DNA of 36,954 bases from Candidatus Woesearchaeota archaeon (GCA_018303545.1 JAGVXY010000015.1:1-36954), one strand, 5' to 3'. Counted from the first letter of the stretch, positions 14,051-21,791 are shown. Numbers and translations: made by a program. Notes: generated from the letters alone by a model not told the origin.

Positions 14051-14060
14051 CTTTATAAAC
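14051..14060 (+). promoter_or_regulatory. TATA box for the PIN-Rpo7-Spt4-S24e-S27ae operon
   Basis: CTTTATAAAC is centred 29 bases before the ATG at 14084 but only about 17 before the in-frame ATG at 14072. The spacing therefore favours 14084 as the true start. Confidence 0.6.
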
Positions 14061-14083
14061 TTTAACTACCAATGAAACTACCA

Positions 14084-14467
14084 ATGAAAGTAATATTAGA
14101 CACAAACTTTTTAGTTGAAGCTGTGAAAGCTAAAATTGATGTAATCCAAGAAATAACTAAAGTGGTTGATTTCAAGCCTGAAATTTGCATTCTAGATAAA
14201 ACAAAAGGCGAATTGGAAAAGCTTATAAAGGGCAAGAAATATTTTGACAAGTTAACAGCTAAAATAGCCCTAAATCTCATAGATGTAAAGGGAATTGAGG
14301 TTTTAGAAACAAAAGAAGATAAAAGTGTTGATAGGTTGCTTATTGATCTTGCGGACAAAGAAAAGTTTGTTATTGCAACGCAAGATAAAGAATTAAAAAG
14401 GGCGCTTAAGGCCAAAGGCATAAAAAGAATAATTATAAGACAAAAAAAATATATAAAGGTAGAATAA
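14084..14467 (+). CDS. PIN-domain nuclease of the archaeal Fcf1/Utp24-like group
   Basis: 127 residues from the preferred start (MKVILDTNFLVEAV); a start at 14072 would add four. PIN acidic residues are visible: D in ILDTNF, E in KGELEKL, D in DRLLIDLA and D in ATQDKELK. The C-terminus KRIIIRQKKYIKVE is the hydrophobic-basic strand common in this group. In archaea a PIN protein of this kind often lies next to the Rpo7/ribosomal-protein cluster and is thought to act in rRNA processing. The gene is followed two bases later by rpo7, so the two are co-transcribed. The role in rRNA maturation is inferred from family and context. Confidence 0.8.
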   Translation: MKVILDTNFLVEAVKAKIDVIQEITKVVDFKPEICILDKTKGELEKLIKGKKYFDKLTAKIALNLIDVKGIEVLETKEDKSVDRLLIDLADKEKFVIATQDKELKRALKAKGIKRIIIRQKKYIKVE

Positions 14468-14469
14468 AA

Positions 14470-15024
14470 ATGTATTATGAAATGACAATTCAAGGGCACA
14501 TAAGGGTTCCTCCAAATTTATTCCAGCTTGAACTTAAAGAGTCTGTAAAAAAGACCTTAGATGGGATGTATGAGGGATTTATTTCTAAAGAAATGGGCAT
14601 TGTTGTGGCCGTAACGGATGTAACCGAGATAGGCGATGGATTATTAATTCCAGAGGATGGAGCAGCTTATTATGAAACAAAGTATAAGCTGATAACTTAC
14701 AAACCAGATATGTTTGAAATAGTTCCAGGAAAAGTAACAGACATACAGGAATTTGGTGCTTTTATGGAAATAGGTCCTATAGATGGAATGATTCACGTTT
14801 CACAAACAATGGACGATTATGTTTCGTTTTCTAAATCTAATGTTTTAACTGGGAAAGAATCAAAAAGAGTTTTGAAAGTCGGAGATAAATGCAGGGCAAG
14901 AATTGTTGCTGTAAGTTTTAAGGACCCTTCAAATCCTAAGATTGCTTTGACTATGAGACAACAGATGCTTGGAGCAGAGCACTGGATTGATGAAGAAATC
15001 AAGAAAAAGGCGGAGAAGAATTAA
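14470..15024 (+). CDS. rpo7: RNA polymerase subunit Rpo7 (RpoE1, Rpb7 homologue)
   Basis: 184 residues. The N-terminal Rpb7 domain starts MYYEMTIQGHIRVPPNLF. An S1/OB domain begins at about residue 80 (VPGKVTDIQEFGAFMEIGPIDGMIHVSQ). It forms the polymerase stalk with Rpo4 and binds emerging RNA. It is directly followed by spt4, the usual archaeal order. Confidence 0.96.
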   Translation: MYYEMTIQGHIRVPPNLFQLELKESVKKTLDGMYEGFISKEMGIVVAVTDVTEIGDGLLIPEDGAAYYETKYKLITYKPDMFEIVPGKVTDIQEFGAFMEIGPIDGMIHVSQTMDDYVSFSKSNVLTGKESKRVLKVGDKCRARIVAVSFKDPSNPKIALTMRQQMLGAEHWIDEEIKKKAEKN

Positions 15025-15025
15025 G

Positions 15026-15211
15026 ATGGTCAAAAAGGTATGCAAACGATGTAAGATTTTTGTTTCTGGTGATCAATGCCCAATATGCAAAAACAGCAAT
15101 TTTTCGGAAAGTTGGAAAGGCAGAGCGTTCATATTGAATCCTGAAAAATCGGAAATAGCAAAGAAGATAGGCGCGACAGCAAAAGGCGAATATGCGCTAA
15201 AGGTGAGGTAA
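15026..15211 (+). CDS. spt4: Transcription elongation factor Spt4 (RpoE2)
   Basis: 61 residues, starting MVKKVCKRCK one base after the rpo7 stop. A four-cysteine zinc ribbon is visible (CKRC and CPIC), followed by the conserved SESWKGRAFILNPEKSEIA. It binds the Spt5 NGN domain and aids polymerase processivity. A longer in-frame reading upstream overlaps rpo7 and is not likely to be used, because the conserved family start is this ATG. Confidence 0.95.
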   Translation: MVKKVCKRCKIFVSGDQCPICKNSNFSESWKGRAFILNPEKSEIAKKIGATAKGEYALKVR

Positions 15212-15212
15212 A

Positions 15213-15521
15213 ATGGAAATTACAATTTTAAAAGAAGTAGAACAACCATTATTGAATAGGAAGAGATATATATTTAATGCAGATTTTCCTGAAAAGGCAA
15301 CTCCTGCAAGAGCTATTTTAGTTGAAGAAATTGCCAAGAAGGTAAAAGCTAAACCTGAAGGTGTTGCTGTAAGGCATGTTTACACTAAATATGGTGTTGC
15401 CAGTGCTAAAATAATCTCTCATATTTACAAGAGCGCAGAAGATCTGAAAAAGATTGAAATTGTAAATAAAAAAGTTGCTGCTGGCGCGGCAAAGAAAGCA
15501 GAAGCGCCTAAAGGTGAATAA
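15213..15521 (+). CDS. rps24e: Small-subunit ribosomal protein S24e
   Basis: 102 residues. It begins MEITILKEVEQPLLNRKRY and contains KPEGVAVRHVYTKYG, both typical of S24e. It sits in its usual archaeal place between spt4 and rps27ae. The alanine/lysine-rich tail (AAGAAKKAEAPKGE) is ordinary for the family. It starts two bases after the spt4 stop. Confidence 0.96.
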   Translation: MEITILKEVEQPLLNRKRYIFNADFPEKATPARAILVEEIAKKVKAKPEGVAVRHVYTKYGVASAKIISHIYKSAEDLKKIEIVNKKVAAGAAKKAEAPKGE

Positions 15522-15523
15522 TT

Positions 15524-15700
15524 ATGGCAAAGAAAAAAGTAAAAAATAAAGTGCCAAGCACAAAGTACAAGAAATTTACTATTTCTGATGGCAAGGTAAC
15601 AAGGAAGAAATACTGCCCTAAGTGCGGTCCGGGAATTTTCATGGGTGAGCATAAGGACAGATACTACTGCGGAAAGTGCCATTATATGGAAAAAAAGTAA
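15524..15700 (+). CDS. rps27ae: Small-subunit ribosomal protein S27ae
   Basis: 58 residues. The zinc ribbon has CPKC and CGKC pairs (KYCPKCGPGIFMGEHKDR, then YYCGKCHY). This is the archaeal form without a ubiquitin fusion. The ATG lies two bases after the S24e stop, and this is the last gene of the operon. Confidence 0.95.
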   Translation: MAKKKVKNKVPSTKYKKFTISDGKVTRKKYCPKCGPGIFMGEHKDRYYCGKCHYMEKK

Positions 15701-15747
15701 TCATTTTAAAATAATTAATTTACATATTTTTTACTGTCAAATAGAAA

Positions 15748-15758
15748 CTTTTATAAAT
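15748..15758 (+). promoter_or_regulatory. TATA box with no protein gene at the expected distance
   Basis: CTTTTATAAAT predicts transcription start near 15780. The next protein gene begins at 15938 and has its own TATA box, so this element probably drives a separate short RNA. Confidence 0.4.
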
Positions 15759-15779
15759 TCCAAGTTAATCCTTAAGATT

Positions 15780-15861
15780 TCCACCTCTTTTTCCTTGGAA
15801 AGAAATCGCAAGGTTTCTTCTCCAAGGTTTACTACCTTTAGGTTGGAGACTGCTATTTTTT
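15780..15861 (+). ncRNA. Candidate structured small RNA
   Basis: A TATA box lies about 27 bases upstream. The region contains a hairpin at 15793-15827: CCTTGGA plus AAGAAA pair with TTTCTT plus TCCAAGG, 13 base pairs with one bulged C and an 8-base loop. An outer stem, CCACCT at 15781-15786 with AGGTTGG at 15840-15846 (one bulge), would enclose it. A run of six T at 15856-15861 follows and could end transcription. No protein frame is supported. No C/D boxes are seen. An H/ACA-like guide is possible because AGA follows the outer stem, but this is weak. Confidence 0.35.
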
Positions 15862-15898
15862 ATATTTATAGTAACTTATTAGTGGTTACAATAGAAAG

Positions 15899-15908
15899 AT
15901 TTATAAAG
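15899..15908 (+). promoter_or_regulatory. TATA box for the GGDEF gene
   Basis: ATTTATAAAG centred about 34 bases before the ATG at 15938, giving a very short leader. Confidence 0.5.
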
Positions 15909-15937
15909 GTTAAACCCATATTTACAGAACAAGACGT

Positions 15938-16747
15938 ATGTTAAGCGAACAATACCCACCATTGAATGAAATAATACAAGATTTAGAATGTATTCATAGT
16001 CTGGATTATGAAAAATTTTATATATTAAAAAATAGGATAAACAATCCATTTGATCATGTTGAATTCTATTCTAGAATAATGGAAAAAGAGGAATTAAGCG
16101 AAATTGTTCTGAAAAATGGATTAAGATTGACAATTATACAGGAAATTAAAGAGTCAAACAAATTAGGTAGGAATTTATCCACGATAGATCCAATGACAGG
16201 TCTGCAAAACAAGGGTGGATTGAGCGATAAGATAAATGAATGCTTAAGCAGAGAGAATAGAGAAGACTATGAAAGAATAAACAAAAGACTAGTTTTGACT
16301 TTTTGCGATTTAAATAAATTTAAAGAAGTTAATGATATATATGGGCATCCTATTGGAGACGAGGTGATAAAATATTTTGCTGAAGCGATAAAGAAATATA
16401 CCCGACCTATAGATCATAAGTTCAGATTTGGCGGAGATGAATTTGTCATAATTTTTGATGCTGTAGAAAAAAATACAAATTTAGATGAAATGCTCATTAG
16501 ACTAAATTTAAAAATAAATGATTTTGTAGCAGAAAAAATAAAGCAATATTATCCAGGGAAAAAAATAAATACTGGAATAAGTTTAGGTGCATCAATATAT
16601 AAAGGGGATGCATTCAATAAAGAGGACTGGTTAAGCCATGCAGATGATGCTGTTTACCATGCAAAAGAAAATACAAGATGGGTTGATGAACCTCTTAAGA
16701 GGGTAAATGTTTGTGTTTATGATCCTGAAAGAAAAGAATTATATTAA
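15938..16747 (+). CDS. Diguanylate cyclase (GGDEF domain)
   Basis: 269 residues. Residues 1-85 are an unassigned helical region that could be sensory. The GGDEF domain follows: DPMTGLQNKGG, then CDLNKFKEVNDIYGHPIGD with the metal-binding Asp and substrate contacts, then the signature FRFGGDEFV. An RPID motif (RxxD) lies exactly five residues before GGDEF, the spacing of the inhibitory product-binding I-site in PleD. All elements of an active, feedback-inhibited cyclic di-GMP synthase are therefore present. No membrane segment, EAL or PilZ gene is seen nearby. GGDEF enzymes are rare in archaea, so transfer from bacteria is likely; the AT content does not differ visibly from its neighbours. Confidence 0.92.
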   Translation: MLSEQYPPLNEIIQDLECIHSLDYEKFYILKNRINNPFDHVEFYSRIMEKEELSEIVLKNGLRLTIIQEIKESNKLGRNLSTIDPMTGLQNKGGLSDKINECLSRENREDYERINKRLVLTFCDLNKFKEVNDIYGHPIGDEVIKYFAEAIKKYTRPIDHKFRFGGDEFVIIFDAVEKNTNLDEMLIRLNLKINDFVAEKIKQYYPGKKINTGISLGASIYKGDAFNKEDWLSHADDAVYHAKENTRWVDEPLKRVNVCVYDPERKELY

Positions 16748-16759
16748 AAAATAAAAAAT

Positions 16760-17332
16760 TTAACTAGATAATCTTTTGTTTGCTCTCAAGCTAGGTCTTA
16801 TTTTCTCGAAGCCTTTACCCTTGCCTCTTAAACCTCTAGACTTGCGACCAGCTGAAGTCAATCCACGCAATACGCGCTTCTTTGAATTAGCAATCCAGTT
16901 ATAATGCCTATCTGCCTTGATTACTGGATGATTCGGATCAATCATAATAATCTCATACCAGCGATAGACTCCATCTTTAGCAATTTCATATGAGTTCAGA
17001 ACTTCCAAATTATGGAACCAGCGCTGAGCACGCTCTTCAGCAACCACCTGGTAGCTTTTTGAAACTATCTTATTTAATCTTGCATTTTTAGACTTTCTCG
17101 CCATGCAGTGCTTCTTTCTCTTTCTTCCGCCCCTTAAAAGGCGAACACGAACCATAAGAAATCCTTCTTTAGCCTTGTATCCTAAAGAACGAGCACGATC
17201 AATTCTTGTGGGCCTATCAAGCTTTATAATAACGGGCTCACGCCTCATCTTAACTAACCTTTGCGTCCAAAGTTCTCCTAAGTTTTCCTTAGGATTTTTG
17301 TAAATTTCTCTTAATCTTTTGTAAAAACCCAT
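16760..17332 (-). CDS. rpl15e: Large-subunit ribosomal protein L15e
   Basis: 190 residues from the ATG at 17332 (MGFYKRLREIYKNPKENLGE). Family hallmarks are RPTRIDRARSLGYKAKEGF, AEERAQRWFHNLEVLNSY and RGLTSAGRKSRGLRGKGKG. An upstream in-frame ATG at 17362 would add ten residues. The shorter start is preferred because archaeal L15e begins near MxxYxxIREAW and because AAGGAG sits seven bases before 17332. A TATA element near 17428 gives a leader of about 70 bases, unusually long for this window. Confidence 0.93.
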   Translation of the reverse strand: MGFYKRLREIYKNPKENLGELWTQRLVKMRREPVIIKLDRPTRIDRARSLGYKAKEGFLMVRVRLLRGGRKRKKHCMARKSKNARLNKIVSKSYQVVAEERAQRWFHNLEVLNSYEIAKDGVYRWYEIIMIDPNHPVIKADRHYNWIANSKKRVLRGLTSAGRKSRGLRGKGKGFEKIRPSLRANKRLSS

Positions 17333-17339
17333 TTTATAT

Positions 17340-17345
17340 CTCCTT
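17340..17345 (-). promoter_or_regulatory. Shine-Dalgarno site that decides the L15e start
   Basis: AAGGAG on the minus strand, seven bases before the ATG at 17332. It supports that ATG over the in-frame one at 17362. Confidence 0.7.
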
Positions 17346-17422
17346 ATCCAAGATTCGGGCATGCTTTGGGTTAAAGCCTAAAGTCCCACATTTCTAGGAA
17401 TAGAAACTAAAAGAACAACTTT

Positions 17423-17434
17423 GATTTATAAAGT
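17423..17434 (-). promoter_or_regulatory. TATA box for L15e
   Basis: ACTTTATAAATC on the minus strand. It predicts a start near 17401, so the message has a leader of about 70 bases that includes the SD. A leader this long on a ribosomal-protein gene could carry a regulatory structure; none was identified. Confidence 0.5.
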
Positions 17435-17437
17435 TTT

Positions 17438-18613
17438 CTAAACAAGAAGGTAAAAGAATGAAAAAACACCCGTTATTATGAATCCATAAATCATCTGTGT
17501 AAAAATATCTGCATTAAGAAAAGTCAAACCGAAAATAATTAACAGCATTAAAGCACGACCGAATGTCAGGAAAAATTCCCTTGAAATCAAAACCTCGATG
17601 CCTTTCTCATTTTTTGCAGCAACATCATAGGCGAGAACTGTCAGTGGAACACTGATTAAGGTATAAGTAATAGTCTCCAAGGAAGTGATAATACCCAATG
17701 CAATCATACCGAACTTTGCAAAAATCCAACCGAAGAACCAGACTAAGGCATCGGTTATACCCCCAATTTTCATGACTTTAATTTTAAATCCATGGTCTGC
17801 GAATTTGCCAACAGCGTAAGACCAAAAGGCAGCAATTAATGTGGCTATTGAACCTATTGCACCTAATTGAATATATGCCCCTAAAATTATGAAGATAAAA
17901 ATTGGCCATAATACAACAATTGTTGAATACCTGATACCATCTGAAAAATATGCCGGCGCAAACTGCAAGTATTTTTTATCAAAGACTCTGCTAATTTTGA
18001 AATCACCATCTGATTTTGTATCTTTTGTGAAAAATAAAGGAATCATACTGCAAAATAATAATGCGCCAACAATGAAGAATAATATCTGAAAATTAAAAAA
18101 TAAGAGAATTAAACCGCCAACAAAAGGACCGATGATGCCTGCTATATATGACGTAAAGAACCAAATGCCCACCTGCTTCCCGCGATTATTACAGTCGCTG
18201 CATTTGGTGAATGCCGTGTTAAAAGCAATCCAGAACCATGCGGAACCAAAGGAATAAACAATTGCCGGAACCATATAAGACATATCTGTTGTCTTTAGAA
18301 AATCCATCAAAAAGAAATAAGCCACTGTAAATGGCATACTAAAAAGCATTGAGTGCTTAATGCCGAATTTATGGGAAAGTTTTGCACAGATGGGTGTAAA
18401 AATACCCATGCCGATAGTCCAGGTTAAATAAAATAAAACAACAGACCTTAAAGGCAAACCTAAATCCGAATAAAGATACAATGGAACAAATAATCCGGCC
18501 ATTGAGAATGCAAAATTTCTTATGAACATAGAAATGTAAAGTTCTAACAATTCCTTCTTGGCCGCGTATTCTGCAACTAAATGCTGCTGATAACTGAATT
18601 GACTCTGAACCAT
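17438..18613 (-). CDS. Major facilitator superfamily transporter
   Basis: 391 residues from the preferred start (MVQSQFSYQQHLV). Around twelve hydrophobic segments are visible. An MFS-like cytoplasmic loop (CAKLSHKFGIKHSML) lies between helices 2 and 3, and a charged central loop (FTKDTKSDGDFKISRVFDKK) splits the two six-helix halves. An in-frame ATG at 18658 would add 15 residues, but that stretch contains the likely TATA box (GTTTATAAAG at 18644-18635). This element sits about 27 bases before 18613, so the shorter leaderless start is favoured. The substrate cannot be assigned. Confidence 0.8.
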   Translation of the reverse strand: MVQSQFSYQQHLVAEYAAKKELLELYISMFIRNFAFSMAGLFVPLYLYSDLGLPLRSVVLFYLTWTIGMGIFTPICAKLSHKFGIKHSMLFSMPFTVAYFFLMDFLKTTDMSYMVPAIVYSFGSAWFWIAFNTAFTKCSDCNNRGKQVGIWFFTSYIAGIIGPFVGGLILLFFNFQILFFIVGALLFCSMIPLFFTKDTKSDGDFKISRVFDKKYLQFAPAYFSDGIRYSTIVVLWPIFIFIILGAYIQLGAIGSIATLIAAFWSYAVGKFADHGFKIKVMKIGGITDALVWFFGWIFAKFGMIALGIITSLETITYTLISVPLTVLAYDVAAKNEKGIEVLISREFFLTFGRALMLLIIFGLTFLNADIFTQMIYGFIITGVFSFFYLLV

Positions 18614-18634
18614 ATTATTCAAAATGGAATATGA

Positions 18635-18656
18635 CTTTATAAACATTTTTATATCC
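18635..18656. promoter_or_regulatory. Divergent promoter of the MFS and NreA genes
   Basis: Two overlapping TATA elements. GTTTATAAAG on the minus strand (18644-18635) serves the transporter. TTTTTATATCC on the plus strand (18646-18656) serves nreA. They are almost back to back, so use of one could compete with use of the other. Confidence 0.5.
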
Positions 18657-18691
18657 AAAAATTAATAAACAAAAAGCCTGATTGAAAAGCT

Positions 18692-19882
18692 ATGGATATA
18701 TGTAAAACCTGCAAGAACAAGCTTTACTGCGGAAAAAAAGGCTGTTTAATCTATTCTAAATTACTTGGCCTAAAAACTAACAAATTAATAGAAGGCAACA
18801 AGGATTTCTTCGGTGATGTGCCCAATATCTTTGTAGGAAGATATGGTTACCCAGATATACGCGTTGGAATGCTTTCTACCGAAGAATATATGGGCAATGA
18901 TAATACTAAACTTTGGATTGAAAAGAAATTTGATATTGATAAAATAATCTCATTGAGATCATTAATGATTAATTCTACATTCAATGTTTCTGTAAAAACT
19001 AAAAATAACCGTTTTTTGGAAACATCTCAGGAAATAGCTTTATCCAAAAAACCTGTTGATGTTGAAATTAATTTAGACAAGGTACCTAAATTCGGAATTG
19101 TCAATCCACAGAGGGAAGCGATACCTTTCGGACCATCGGTAAAATTGATGAAGGCTTCAATATGCGAAAATCCTAAAATCCCTATGAAAGTAGAGAAAGT
19201 AGTTTCGGATTCTGATTTAAAAGCGGTTGATGCAATGAGTTATTTATCTAAAAATGGGTATGATGAGCATTACTTGACAAAGATATTAAGCTCTGGTTCG
19301 GTGGGTGTGAAAACGCAAAGAAAATTGGTACCTACGAGATGGGCAATAACAGCTGTCGATGATACCCTGGGAAAGGGAAAAATAAGAAAGATTAAAGATT
19401 TTAGAAGTTCTGCTTTCAAGATTCACTTCGGAGGCTATATGGGAAATTATTACATTGCTTTATTTTTTCCAGGCGTCTGGAGTTATGAGTTATTTGAGAC
19501 TTATGTTCACAGTTCTGAGTACTGCACAGATTATGAAAATTATGATGGTAGAAAAGAATATGCCTCTGCTACAGCAGGGGGATATTATGCTGCAAGAATA
19601 GGTTTATTAGAAAAGATGGAGCTTAGTAAAGAACAGGCCTCTGTCTTATTGTTGAGATTTATCACAGATGAATATTATGCCCCATTAGGGGTCTGGGTTG
19701 TTCGCACGGCTGTAAGAAAATGCATGGAATCTGACGTTTTGGAATTCGACTGCAGGGAAAAGATGATTGAACATGCTTTAAACTTTATTAAACAAAGATT
19801 TACGTATGATGCTCAAGAAATGATTAAAAACAGCCTTTTAATAAAAGAAATTAAAGAGCAACGAAAGCTGTTTGAATTTTAG
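18692..19882 (+). CDS. nreA: Archaeal DNA repair protein NreA
   Basis: 396 residues. The N-terminal four-cysteine zinc motif reads CKTCKNKLYCGKKGC. Conserved blocks include FVGRYGYPDIRVGML, TRWAITAVDDTLGK, FFPGVWSYELFE and a C-terminal WVVRTAVRKCM region. The last residues QRKLFEF form a PCNA-interacting (PIP) box, known to be functional in this family and linked to mitomycin resistance in haloarchaea. A TATA element about 40 bases upstream is shared in a divergent promoter with the transporter. Confidence 0.93.
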   Translation: MDICKTCKNKLYCGKKGCLIYSKLLGLKTNKLIEGNKDFFGDVPNIFVGRYGYPDIRVGMLSTEEYMGNDNTKLWIEKKFDIDKIISLRSLMINSTFNVSVKTKNNRFLETSQEIALSKKPVDVEINLDKVPKFGIVNPQREAIPFGPSVKLMKASICENPKIPMKVEKVVSDSDLKAVDAMSYLSKNGYDEHYLTKILSSGSVGVKTQRKLVPTRWAITAVDDTLGKGKIRKIKDFRSSAFKIHFGGYMGNYYIALFFPGVWSYELFETYVHSSEYCTDYENYDGRKEYASATAGGYYAARIGLLEKMELSKEQASVLLLRFITDEYYAPLGVWVVRTAVRKCMESDVLEFDCREKMIEHALNFIKQRFTYDAQEMIKNSLLIKEIKEQRKLFEF

Positions 19883-19964
19883 AAAGTTTGAATCGGATGG
19901 AATTTATTTCAGATATAAACATAAGAAATAAGACTTTCAATGCAAGGTCTAGGTTTTAGAAAGA

Positions 19965-19975
19965 TTTTTATACAA
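19965..19975 (+). promoter_or_regulatory. TATA box for the site-2 protease gene
   Basis: TTTTTATACAA centred about 26 bases before the ATG at 19996, consistent with a leaderless message. Confidence 0.5.
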
Positions 19976-19995
19976 TTAAGTTTAGTTCTAAAGGT

Positions 19996-20571
19996 ATGGT
20001 CTTATTCACATTACCTGAACTTGGAGCATTAATTGTATTAACGGTCTCTTTAGGCTACATTTTCATGGATTTTGTTTCAATGCACAGGCCAAAAACAATT
20101 GAAGAATTATACAAAAGAAGCATATTCAATAAGAATGATTTCTATTTTGCAATGATGGTAACAGCACCTGCTGTTGTATTGCACGAACTAGGGCATAAGT
20201 TTGTTGCGATGGCCTTGGGATTCCAATCAACATTTCACATATGGCCTTTTGGATTGGGACTTGCAGTGTTTCTAAAATTAATAGCTTCGCCTTTCTTAAT
20301 AATTGCTCCAGGATATGTAAGCATACCCTCTAATGTACCAGTGGTAACGCAGGGAATAATTGCTTTTGCTGGACCTTTGGTTAATGCAATCCTATACGGG
20401 GTCTCTTTTTTAGTAATGAATTACCAAAGATTAAGCAGAAGGACATATATGTTTTGGGCAATAACAAGAAGAATAAACGGAATACTATTTATATTCAACA
20501 TGCTGCCTTTTTGGGTATTGGACGGAAAGAAGGTTTTGAATGCAATACTATATATATTCGGATGGGGTTAA
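19996..20571 (+). CDS. Site-2 protease family (M50) membrane metalloprotease
   Basis: 191 residues. Zinc motif HELGH is at residues 63-67 within a hydrophobic helix (APAVVLHELGHKFVAMAL). The second active-site motif, NMLPFWVLDGKKV, supplies the third zinc ligand (the Asp of LDG). Other hydrophobic stretches lie at about 5-25, 80-105, 118-140 and 150-170. Intramembrane proteases of this family cut transmembrane segments of regulators. The size is that of the short archaeal forms. The last four bases overlap the stop of the convergent tfe gene. Confidence 0.9.
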   Translation: MVLFTLPELGALIVLTVSLGYIFMDFVSMHRPKTIEELYKRSIFNKNDFYFAMMVTAPAVVLHELGHKFVAMALGFQSTFHIWPFGLGLAVFLKLIASPFLIIAPGYVSIPSNVPVVTQGIIAFAGPLVNAILYGVSFLVMNYQRLSRRTYMFWAITRRINGILFIFNMLPFWVLDGKKVLNAILYIFGWG

Positions 20572-21791
20572 ATTAATCTTTTACTGCCTCTAAATAAACG
20601 CTTTAGAATGCTTGGAGGCCTTCTGATTGGAATATCTGAAATGGATCTTGGCTGAAGCTCTTTCTTTTCTATAACTACGGGAGATTCTTCAAGCTTAATT
20701 CCTTTTTTCTCTTTATGGGGCTTTTTTGGAGATTGTTTCTTTTTAATTGGTTTTTTTATTTCTGGTTTTTTAACAGATTTTGGTTCAATCTTTTTTTCAA
20801 TGGGCTTTTTAGGTTCAATCTTTTTTTTCTCAATTTTCTTGATAATTGGTTTTTTTATTTCTGGTTTTTTAACAGATTTTGGTTCAATCTTTTTTTTCTC
20901 AATTTTCTTAATAGCCGACTTATGTACCAGTTTATTTTGTATCATCTTTTTTGCGAGAAGTTTTTTCTTAGCCTCTTCCAACTTTTGCTTTTTGAGGGCC
21001 ATTTTAATAGCTAAAATTTTCTTCTTTTCCATCAGTTTTTTCTTTGCCACAAGCTTCTTTTCCATCAGTTTTTTCTTTATTAGGGCTTTTTTCTTGGCTA
21101 TTATTTCCCGCTTAGCTCTTTCTTTTGCGGATTTTTCCTGCGCAATCCTCTTCTTCTCTAATGATTTTAATTGACTCTCGTGTAACTTCTTTGCAGCTAA
21201 CCTAGCTTCTTCTTCAGCTTTCTTTTTCTCTATCAGTTGCTCTTTCTTGCGTTCAATATCCAATTCTTTATCAATTAGAACAGCTTCTTCTGTAACTTCC
21301 TGCTCAAGCCTTTCAATTTCTGATTTAATGAATTTTATCTTATCTTTAGAAGCAACTTCTTGAGACATTATTGATTCGCATTCTGGACATTTAAACTGCG
21401 AATCTAATGCATCCTCATAATTAAGCCGCATACACTCATTAGGACAAACAAAAAAATTGGATGTATTCTCCCGCTCAAGCCATAAACGTAAACGCTGAAC
21501 TTTGTTCTTTTTGTAATCATAAAGCAAATGCATAATATGCTTTCTGTTTAAAGTCCAGAAATAAATGTACCATCCTTTCTGCTTATCTTTTTTCCGTGTA
21601 AAAAAAACAAAATTAGAACCATTTAATTTGTATAACATATTACGGACAATGTTAATATTCAACTTCAACTTATCTGCAAGCTTAAACTCGCTGATATTAT
21701 CTTCTTTCTTAAGCAAATCAACTAATGGGACAAGTTCCTGACCGAACATGTCTGCAATCATTTCATCAACGAGTTTATCGGTTAACTTCAT
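20568..21791 (-). CDS. tfe: Transcription factor E (TFE alpha) with a long lysine-rich tail
   Basis: 407 residues. Residues 1-100 form the extended winged helix of TFE (SEFKLADKLKLNINIVRNML, WYIYFWTLN). Residues 116-138 form the zinc ribbon (CPNEC and CPEC). A charged helix follows, as in normal TFE of about 170-190 residues. Beyond residue 180 or so there is an extra tail of more than 200 residues made of lysine-rich coiled coil and then PKKP-type repeats. TFE helps TBP/TFB open the promoter. The tail resembles histone H1-like or nucleoid tails in composition and could bind DNA. It is not a frameshift fusion: the frame stays open to the stop, and the repeats are coherent at protein level. 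Confidence 0.88.
   Translation of the reverse strand: MKLTDKLVDEMIADMFGQELVPLVDLLKKEDNISEFKLADKLKLNINIVRNMLYKLNGSNFVFFTRKKDKQKGWYIYFWTLNRKHIMHLLYDYKKNKVQRLRLWLERENTSNFFVCPNECMRLNYEDALDSQFKCPECESIMSQEVASKDKIKFIKSEIERLEQEVTEEAVLIDKELDIERKKEQLIEKKKAEEEARLAAKKLHESQLKSLEKKRIAQEKSAKERAKREIIAKKKALIKKKLMEKKLVAKKKLMEKKKILAIKMALKKQKLEEAKKKLLAKKMIQNKLVHKSAIKKIEKKKIEPKSVKKPEIKKPIIKKIEKKKIEPKKPIEKKIEPKSVKKPEIKKPIKKKQSPKKPHKEKKGIKLEESPVVIEKKELQPRSISDIPIRRPPSILKRLFRGSKRLI
20745..20898. repeat. 99-bp-period direct repeat in the tfe tail
   Basis: A stretch of about 50 bases beginning AATTGGTTTTTTTATTTCTG at 20745 recurs identically from 20844, an offset of exactly 99 bases (33 codons). It encodes a repeated IEPKSVKKPEIKKPI motif. 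The period is a multiple of three, so the tail can grow or shrink without loss of frame. Confidence 0.85.

Noticed and set aside
14072-14083. PIN gene start at 14072
   Set aside because: It is only about 17 bases from the TATA centre. The ATG at 14084 has normal spacing and begins directly with the conserved first strand.
18614-18658. MFS gene start at 18658
   Set aside because: The extra 15 codons contain the probable TATA box, and the sequence there is not membrane-protein-like.
20715-21174. Plus-strand frames rich in Phe opposite the tfe tail
   Set aside because: They are antisense reflections of lysine-rich coding (AAA/AAG read as TTT/CTT) and lack any independent support.
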